This document shows, piece by piece, positions 58,755 to 64,000 of a stretch of DNA of 64,000 nucleotides. The notes below the pieces were generated by a model. The model did not search any database, was not told where the DNA came from, and saw nothing but the letters and a program-made list of their open reading frames with translations. Position numbers and translations under genes: made by a program. Source of the DNA: Actinacidiphila epipremni (lineage in GTDB: Bacteria; Actinomycetota; Actinomycetes; Streptomycetales; Streptomycetaceae); contig NZ_JAATEJ010000018.1 in the NCBI RefSeq assembly GCF_012034175.1, forward strand, positions 116,423 to 180,422, read 5' to 3'. How positions within the stretch are numbered: the stretch's first letter is position 1; every line of letters starts with the position of its first letter.

Positions 58755-60785
58755 TCAGGCGCGGCCGTGTCTCTTCCACCAGGCGATCAGGCGGGCGGCG
58801 AGGTTGAGCAGCATGATGATCAGGATGAGGGTCAGCGCGCCGGCCCAGGCCCGGTCGACGGCGGGGGCGTAGGGCTGGGTGGCCTCGTTGTAGATGAAGG
58901 CGGGCAGCGAACCCTGGGCGCCGTCGAAGGGGTTGGCGTTGATGGAGGAGGTGAAGCCGACCACGAGCAGCACCGGGGCGGTCTCCCCCATGACGCGGGC
59001 GACGCCGAGCATGATGCCGGTGACCATGCCGGGCAGCGCGGTGGGCAGCACCACCCGCAGGATCGTCCGCCACCGTGGCACCCCGAGGGCGTAGGCGGCT
59101 TCGCGCAGGGAGTCCGGGACGAGCTTGAGCATCTCCTCGCTGGAGCGGATCACCATGGGCAGCATCAGGATGACCAGGGCGAGGGATCCGGCGAAGCCGG
59201 AGTCCTTGAAGCCGAAGGTGAGGATCCACAGCGACAGGACGAACAGTCCGGCGATGATCGACGGCAGGCCCATCATGACGTCGACGGTGAAGGTGACGGT
59301 ACGGGCGAGGGCGCCGCGTCCGTACTCGACGAGGTAGACGGCGACCATGACGCCCAGCGGCACGGCGGCCAGGGTGGCGATGCCGGCCTGTTCCAGGGTG
59401 CCCAGGATGGCGTGGTAGGCGCCGCCGCCCGGGTCGGACTCGGCGATGTTGCGCATGGAGTTGTTGAGGAAGACGCCGTCGAGCCGTCCGGCGCCGTTGC
59501 CGGCGACCAGCCACAGGATGGACGCGAGCGGCAGCACCGCGGCGGCGAAGGCCGCCGCCGCCAGCAGCCGGGCGGCGGCGTCGCGCGCCCGGCGGGTGGC
59601 CGAGGTGCGCGCCATCGGGACGGCGGGCGCGGGCGCGTCGTGGCGCTCGGGCGCGCTGCGGGGTGCGGCGGCCAGCAGGTGGTGGAGTGCGGCGGCCGGG
59701 GTGTCGGCGGCGACGGCGGTCGCTTGCGGCGCGGCGGGCGCGGGTTCGGTGTGCTGGGCGGCGGTGCCGCGGCGGGCGATCCAGCGGGCCAGGTAGTTCA
59801 TCAGCAGGGTCATGACGAACAGCACCAGGCCGGAGGCGATCAGGGCGCCGCGGCCGGTGCCGAAGGCGTTCTTGAACTGGATCGCGATGTTGGCGGCGAT
59901 GGTGTTGCCGCCGGGGTCGAGGAAGTGGCTGAAGAAGGTCTGGGTCTGCGACAGGACCATGGCCACGGCGATCGTCTCGCCCAGGGCGCGGCCGAAGCCG
60001 AGGACGACCGCGCTGATCACGCCGGAGCGCGCGTGCGGCAGGACGGCCAGCCGGATCATCTCCCACCGGGTGGCGCCCAGCGCGTAGGCGGCCTCCTGTG
60101 TCTCGGGCGGGGTCTGCAGGAACACCTCGCGGGACAGGGCGGCGATGATCGGCAGGATCATGATGGCCAGCACGATCCCGGCGGCGAACACCGAGCGGGG
60201 GGCGGGCGAGCCGTCGTAGGAGAACACCGGGATCCAGCCGAGGACGTCGTCCACGAGGCGGGAGACACCGCCCATGTGCGGGACGAGGAAGATGATCCCC
60301 CACAGGCCGTAGACCACGGAGGGCACCGCGGCCAGCAGGTCGACGACGTAGCCGAGCGCCTGGGCCAGCCGCCGGGGCGCGTACTGCGTGATGAACAGCG
60401 CCGCGCCGATCGCCACCGGCGCCCCGATGACCAGGCCGAACAGCGAGGTCACCAGGGTGCCCCACGCCACCAGGGCCACGCCCCACACCGAGGGGTCCTC
60501 GTCGGGGTTCCACTCGAACGCGGTGAGGAAGTTCGCGTGGTCGGCGGAGATGGCGTGCAGGGCCTGGGTGACCAGGAAGACGGCGATCGCGCCCATGAGC
60601 GCGAGCAGGAGCCCCGCCGCCCCGACGGCGGTGCCGCGGAAGGCCGCGTCACCGCGCCGGGATCCGCCGCGCCCGGCGGTCAGCGCCCCGGCGGCCGGCG
60701 CGCCGGGTGGGGTGGGGCCGGCCGGACCCGCGGGACCGGTCGGCGTACCGGACGGGTCGGCCACCGCCGGTGACTCTCCGCTCAT
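58755..60785 (-). CDS. pstC-pstA: Fused PstC-PstA phosphate ABC permease
   Basis: A 676-residue membrane protein joining both permeases of the phosphate ABC transporter. Residues about 45-345 are PstC (six helices; EAA loop EAAYALGATRWEMIRLAVLPHA), residues 345-405 are an Ala/Pro linker, and 405-672 are PstA (EAA loop EAAYALGVPRWRTILRVVLPTA, then IMLGVARVMGETAPVLLV). Other Pst systems encode these as two proteins. Start ATG 60785 follows pstS with an 84-base gap. The ATPase PstB is not in this window, so it must come from elsewhere, perhaps shared with another Pst operon. The N-terminal 45 residues are Gly/Pro-rich. Confidence 0.92.
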   Translation of the reverse strand: MSGESPAVADPSGTPTGPAGPAGPTPPGAPAAGALTAGRGGSRRGDAAFRGTAVGAAGLLLALMGAIAVFLVTQALHAISADHANFLTAFEWNPDEDPSVWGVALVAWGTLVTSLFGLVIGAPVAIGAALFITQYAPRRLAQALGYVVDLLAAVPSVVYGLWGIIFLVPHMGGVSRLVDDVLGWIPVFSYDGSPAPRSVFAAGIVLAIMILPIIAALSREVFLQTPPETQEAAYALGATRWEMIRLAVLPHARSGVISAVVLGFGRALGETIAVAMVLSQTQTFFSHFLDPGGNTIAANIAIQFKNAFGTGRGALIASGLVLFVMTLLMNYLARWIARRGTAAQHTEPAPAAPQATAVAADTPAAALHHLLAAAPRSAPERHDAPAPAVPMARTSATRRARDAAARLLAAAAFAAAVLPLASILWLVAGNGAGRLDGVFLNNSMRNIAESDPGGGAYHAILGTLEQAGIATLAAVPLGVMVAVYLVEYGRGALARTVTFTVDVMMGLPSIIAGLFVLSLWILTFGFKDSGFAGSLALVILMLPMVIRSSEEMLKLVPDSLREAAYALGVPRWRTILRVVLPTALPGMVTGIMLGVARVMGETAPVLLVVGFTSSINANPFDGAQGSLPAFIYNEATQPYAPAVDRAWAGALTLILIIMLLNLAARLIAWWKRHGRA

Positions 60786-60869
60786 GATGCTCCTGACAGT
60801 GCGTGGTGCCGGCTGGGACGTGCGGGCTGCCGCCGGGGCTCTCGGTGTCCGGCGGCAGCCGTCTGGGGG

Positions 60870-62015
60870 TCAGCTCAGGGAGGCGACCGAGGACTGCACG
60901 AGCGTCTGGATGTTCTTCGGGAGCGACACGTAGCCGGTCGCGGGCAGCTCGCCCTGCGCGGTGTCGCCGGCGCCGTACGACAGGAAGCCCTTGATGAGCG
61001 GGAGCTGGCCGGCGAAGTTGCCCTTCGCGCAGGCGATCTCGTACGTCACCAGGACCGCGGGGTAGGCGCTGGGGTCGGCGTAGCTGTAGTCGAAGGCGAG
61101 CTGGAGGTCGGAGCCGTTCTGCTGGGCCTTGGCCTTGGCGATGAACGCCGAGGCGTTCTGCGTGGTGGCCTCGACGAACTGGCCCTTGGCGTTGCCGACC
61201 TTGGCGGTGGCCAGGCCGTTGGCCTGGGCGAAGGAGATCTCGGCGTAGCCGATGCCGCCCGCGGTGGTCTTGACCGCCTGGGCGACGCCGGAGCTGCCGT
61301 TCTGGCCCTGGCCGCCGCTGCCCGGCCACTGCTTGTCGGCCTTGGCGGGGAAGTCGGCGGCGTCGGTCTGGTTGAGGTAGTTGGAGAAGTTGTAGGAGGT
61401 GCCGGACTTGTCGGCGCGGTGGAAGGTGGTGATCTTCGTGCCCGGCAGGTCGACGCCGGGGTTGTCCTTCGTGATGGCCGGGTCGTTCCAGGTGGTGATC
61501 TTGCCGTTGAAGATCTTCGCGAGGGTCTGCGCGGAGAGGTTCAGCGGCGCGCTGACGCCGGAGACGTTGTACATGACGGCGATCGCGCCGGGCACGAGCG
61601 GGATGTTGATCGCCTTGTTGCCGTCGCCGCAGCGGGCGTCCGCCTTGGGCTGGTCGTCGGCCGACAGCGGGAAGTCGGAGCCGGCGAAGTCCACCTGCTT
61701 CTGCTCGAACGCGGTCACGCCGGCGCCGGAGCCGCTGGGGTTGTAGTTGATCGTCGAGCCGGAGCAGGCGCCCTGGTAGTCCTTGGTCCACTTCGATATC
61801 GCGTTGGCCTGCGCGCTGGACCCGGCCAGGGTCAGCGTGCCGCTGCCGCACGAGATCCCGGACGCCGCCGAGGACGGCGCGGACGACGATCCGCCGGCGC
61901 CGGAGGAGGCCGAATCCGCCGGGCCGGCGTCGTTGTTGTCGTTCCCGCACGCAGAGAGCGTGGCCGTCGCGAGCAGACCGATCCCCGCCGCAAGCGCAAA
62001 CCGCTGGAGCTTCAC
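60870..62015 (-). CDS. pstS: PstS phosphate-binding lipoprotein
   Basis: A 381-residue extracytoplasmic phosphate receptor. Lipobox LSAC at residues 20-23 follows a typical signal (MKLQRFALAAGIGLLATAT). After a Ser/Gly/Ala linker, the binding fold starts at TLTLAGSSAQANAISKWTKDY (phosphate loop Ser/Ser), with NYNPSGSGAGVTAF and TAGGIGYAEISFA. The start is GTG 62015 with AAGGAC eight bases upstream. A multi-unit PHO box is 100-142 bases upstream, so PhoP activates it under phosphate limitation. Confidence 0.93.
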   Translation of the reverse strand: MKLQRFALAAGIGLLATATLSACGNDNNDAGPADSASSGAGGSSSAPSSAASGISCGSGTLTLAGSSAQANAISKWTKDYQGACSGSTINYNPSGSGAGVTAFEQKQVDFAGSDFPLSADDQPKADARCGDGNKAINIPLVPGAIAVMYNVSGVSAPLNLSAQTLAKIFNGKITTWNDPAITKDNPGVDLPGTKITTFHRADKSGTSYNFSNYLNQTDAADFPAKADKQWPGSGGQGQNGSSGVAQAVKTTAGGIGYAEISFAQANGLATAKVGNAKGQFVEATTQNASAFIAKAKAQQNGSDLQLAFDYSYADPSAYPAVLVTYEIACAKGNFAGQLPLIKGFLSYGAGDTAQGELPATGYVSLPKNIQTLVQSSVASLS

Positions 62016-62114
62016 CGCAACTGTCCTTTCCTGGGCGCACCGGCTGCCGTGAGGCAGGTCCCGCCGCCGGGTTCATGAGCCTGTCGGGTGCAGGCACCGG
62101 CGAAGTTAGGAGCG

Positions 62115-62157
62115 GCTGGTGAAACGGAAGGCGAACGGGGGTGAACGGGCGGTGTAC
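62115..62157 (-). promoter_or_regulatory. PHO box (four PhoP direct-repeat units) of pstS
   Basis: On the minus strand four adjacent 10-11 bp units: GTACACCGCCC (62157-62147), GTTCACCCCC (62146-62137), GTTCGCCTTCC (62136-62126), GTTTCACCAGC (62125-62115). They follow the GTTCACC-type consensus of streptomycete PhoP sites. Confidence 0.85.
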
Positions 62158-62173
62158 CCGCAGCGAATCTCTT

Positions 62174-62230
62174 CGGACACCGATATATTTGGGCAGCCAC
62201 ATGTTCGTAGAGCCATCTTTTCGGTGTCCG
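62174..62230. repeat. 10-bp perfect inverted repeat with 37-base loop
   Basis: CGGACACCGA (62174-62183) and TCGGTGTCCG (62221-62230). It starts three bases after the stop of the small membrane-protein gene and could be its terminator with a large loop, or an operator close to the PHO box. Confidence 0.55.
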
Positions 62231-62232
62231 CA

Positions 62233-62439
62233 TCACTCTCGGTGAGGTCCGCCGGCGCGGCCGTGCCGGCGGCGGGCCGCCAGCCGGCCCTGGCGCCAGG
62301 CGAGGGCGGCCCACCCGGCGGCCAGGCAGGCCGGCCAGACGGTGCGGGTGAGCGCGGCGGCCACGGCGAGCCCCGCCGCGAGGAGGGTGTCGGCCGCGGC
62401 CAGCCAGTCGTCCCTGGTGCCGCGCGGCACTCGCCTCAC
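62233..62439 (-). CDS. Small membrane protein coupled to the MFS gene
   Basis: 68 residues: a basic/polar N-terminus (VRRVPRGTRDDWLAAAD), a hydrophobic central stretch (TLLAAGLAVAAALTRTVWPACLAAGWAALAW) long enough for one or two membrane passes, and a basic C-terminus (RQGRLAARRRHGRAGGPHRE). The GTG start at 62439 overlaps the MFS stop in the 4-base GTGA arrangement, so translation is coupled. Unknown function; perhaps an accessory subunit of the exporter. It is inside a longer frame that is antisense to nothing else annotated. Confidence 0.65.
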   Translation of the reverse strand: MRRVPRGTRDDWLAAADTLLAAGLAVAAALTRTVWPACLAAGWAALAWRQGRLAARRRHGRAGGPHRE

Positions 62440-63890
62440 CTGCCGCGCCCGGCCCGCCGCGGGCTGAGCCAGGCGGCCAGCAGCATCACCGCGGCGGCGG
62501 CGAGCAGCACGGCCACCGCCCGGTGGGTCGCCGGGGCCACGCCCCCGGGCGGCGCCAGGTGCAGGGCGAGCGTCACCAGCGCGACGCCCAGCGCCGTACC
62601 GAGGCCGCGGGTCATGTTCACCAGGCCGCCGCCGGTGCCGGAGGCGGCCACCGGGAAGGCCCGCATGATCATGGTGTTGTTCGCGGGGGTGAACACGCCG
62701 AGGCCGAGCCCGAGCAGTGCGAGCAGCAGCGCCGTCCACCCCGGGGTCACCGGCGCGAGCAGCATGCCCAGCAGCGCGGCCCCGGTGACGGCGGCGCCCA
62801 GCAGGCACCTGCCGCGGTCGGCCACCGCGGGCGGCAGCAGCCGCTGCGCGCCGGTCGCGGCCAGGGCGAAGCCGGCGGGCAGCGCGCTGACCACCACCCC
62901 GGTGAGCAGTTCGGAGCCGCCCGCGCGCACGAGCACGACCGGCACCAGCACGAGCGGGCCAAACAGCACCAGGTAGCCGCTCAGGGCGCCCAGCAGCCCG
63001 GGCCCGACCGCGGGCAGCCGCAGCAGCCCGAGGTCCAGCAGGGGTACCGGCGCGCGGCGCTGCCGCCGTACGAAGGCCGCCGCCGCGCCGGCCGCCAGGG
63101 CGAACAGCCCGGCCACCGCCCAGGGCGGCACGGGCAGCCCGGAGACCGCGGACACCGCCAGCAGCAGGGAGGTCGTGGCCACCGAGAGCCGGCCCAGGCC
63201 CTGCCAGTCGAACGCCGGGACGGGGGTGCGGCTGCGGGTGCGCGGCAGCAGGAAGTGGCCGGCGACCACGGCGACGACGCCGATCGGCACGTTGATGCCG
63301 AACACCCAGCGCCAGCCGATGGTGGCCACCAGCGCGGCCCCCACCGTGGGCCCGAGGGCGAGCCCCAGCGCCTGGGCGGCGGCCTGGACGCCGAGCGCGG
63401 CGCGCATGCGCTCCCGCGGCGCGCTGGTGGCGATCAGGGCGACGCTGTTGGCCTGGAGCATCGCCGCCCCGGCCGCCTGCACGACCCGGAAGGCGATCAG
63501 GGCGCCCAGGGACGGCGCCAGCCCGCAGGCCGCCGAGGCGGCGGTGAACACGACGAAGCCGTAGAGGTAGAAGAGCTTGCGCCCGCGGGCGTCCGCCAGC
63601 CGCCCGACCGGCACCAGCAGCGCCACCAGCGTGATCAGGTAGCCGAGCGACACCCACTCCACCCCGGCCAGCGGGGCGTGGAACCGCGCCCGCAGGCTGG
63701 GGTAGGCCAGCGTGACGATGCTGGCGTCGAGCTGCCCCATGAACGCGCCGAAGCACACGGTGGCGACCGCGAGGCGCCAGGCGTCGGGCCGGTTGCGTAC
63801 GACCTCGGGCCGCGCCCGCTCCCGTACCAGCACCGCGGGCCACCCGGCCTCCGCCCGGCCCGCCCCGGTACGCGTGCCATGCCCGCCCAC
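62436..63890 (-). CDS. DHA2-type MFS drug exporter (14 helices)
   Basis: A 484-residue EmrB/QacA-like antiporter. About 14 hydrophobic segments; motif A is LVPVGRLADARGRKLFY, motif C is LGLALGPTVGAALVATIGWRWVFGINVPIG, and MGQLDASIVTLAYPSL is the motif D1 segment (D-A-S-I-V). The substrate is unknown; proton-coupled export of organic cations or antibiotics is typical. It starts at GTG 63890 with AGGAGG four bases upstream. The small membrane protein is coupled at its end. The right boundary (63891-64000) holds its promoter; a trailing TCA at 63988-63990 might be the stop of another leftward gene cut by the window. Confidence 0.88.
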   Translation of the reverse strand: MGGHGTRTGAGRAEAGWPAVLVRERARPEVVRNRPDAWRLAVATVCFGAFMGQLDASIVTLAYPSLRARFHAPLAGVEWVSLGYLITLVALLVPVGRLADARGRKLFYLYGFVVFTAASAACGLAPSLGALIAFRVVQAAGAAMLQANSVALIATSAPRERMRAALGVQAAAQALGLALGPTVGAALVATIGWRWVFGINVPIGVVAVVAGHFLLPRTRSRTPVPAFDWQGLGRLSVATTSLLLAVSAVSGLPVPPWAVAGLFALAAGAAAAFVRRQRRAPVPLLDLGLLRLPAVGPGLLGALSGYLVLFGPLVLVPVVLVRAGGSELLTGVVVSALPAGFALAATGAQRLLPPAVADRGRCLLGAAVTGAALLGMLLAPVTPGWTALLLALLGLGLGVFTPANNTMIMRAFPVAASGTGGGLVNMTRGLGTALGVALVTLALHLAPPGGVAPATHRAVAVLLAAAAVMLLAAWLSPRRAGRGR

Positions 63891-64000
63891 AGCGCCTCCT
63901 CACCTGCCCCCGTTCGTCCCGTACGCCTCCAGATTACATCGGCGACAGAACTATTCGGAGTCCGCAAGGAAGAGCGGTGGCGCGGCCTCAGTCCTTGACC

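Noticed and set aside
63988..64000. Possible 3' end (Lys-Asp-stop) of another leftward gene at the window edge
   Set aside because: Only thirteen bases are visible, too little to support a gene.
1..64000. Mobile elements, phage genes, large NRPS/PKS cluster, rRNA
   Set aside because: No transposase, integrase, terminase, ketosynthase or adenylation-domain sequence was seen on either strand.

Overview
The window is very GC-rich, has dense short-spaced genes, and carries chaplins, a conservon, SARP and NB-ARC regulators, F420-type and mycothiol enzymes and a DmdR-type iron box. Together these point to a chromosomal segment of a Streptomyces or close relative (Streptomycetaceae). I see no transposase, integrase, phage gene, CRISPR array, rRNA or large biosynthetic cluster. 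The left part (mshC and its conserved neighbours, the helix-hairpin-helix protein, the chpC-like/chpH chaplin pair) looks like conserved core. The rest mixes core and accessory genes.

Layout: 1-3.4 kb holds the 3'-truncated mshC (mycothiol ligase) with the actinobacterial neighbours SCO1664-type kinase-like protein, DUF3090 and a histidine phosphatase. 3.6-9.8 kb holds an F420-type luciferase-like oxidoreductase, an aldo/keto reductase, a RecD-like protein with decayed helicase motifs and two small conserved proteins. 9.9-11 kb holds two chaplins, one with a collagen-like stalk and sortase signal. 11.2-14 kb holds an M20 peptidase, tRNA-Leu(GAG) with its terminator, and an aminoglycoside-phosphotransferase-fold protein. 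14-21 kb is a regulatory island: a CDP-glycerol-transferase-like protein, an NB-ARC/TPR ATPase and a divergent SARP regulator with a TTA codon. 21-31 kb holds a zinc alcohol dehydrogenase, a Tat-exported multicopper oxidase, a LacI regulator, VOC and SRPBCC proteins, a second kinase-like protein, an unusual zinc-ribbon SDR and fumarylacetoacetase.

31-46 kb holds a secreted GH35 beta-galactosidase, a DUF6328 membrane protein, a CopD-domain membrane protein behind a perfect iron box, a six-gene conservon (cvnA-B-C-D plus two P450s, all overlapping), a 1.4-kb stretch without a recognisable gene, an ArsP-type permease and a secreted GH5 cellulase with an N-terminal ricin-type lectin. 46-50 kb holds a TetR regulator and a nitric-oxide module (flavohemoglobin and NsrR, sharing an identical 13-bp operator core), then a divergent MocR regulator/MFS pair. 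51-58 kb holds several small-molecule enzymes and regulators, including a CGNR-type regulator and an HD-like/VOC fusion that diverge from one perfect palindrome, a MerR/aldo-keto reductase pair, a YbdK-type ligase, an Ppx/GppA phosphatase and MarR. 58-64 kb is a phosphate module: a PHO-box-controlled pstS, a fused PstC-PstA permease and an orphan PhoB-type DNA-binding protein, with no pstB or phoU; then a DHA2-type drug exporter coupled to a small membrane protein.

Most likely points of novelty are the Pst module with fused permeases and a receiver-less PhoB domain, the chaplin-collagen hybrid, the decayed RecD-like protein, the tyrosine-less zinc-ribbon SDR, and the CGNR/HD-VOC pair controlled by a palindrome that overlaps both start codons. 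All functional statements rest on sequence reading and memory of families; no database search was run.
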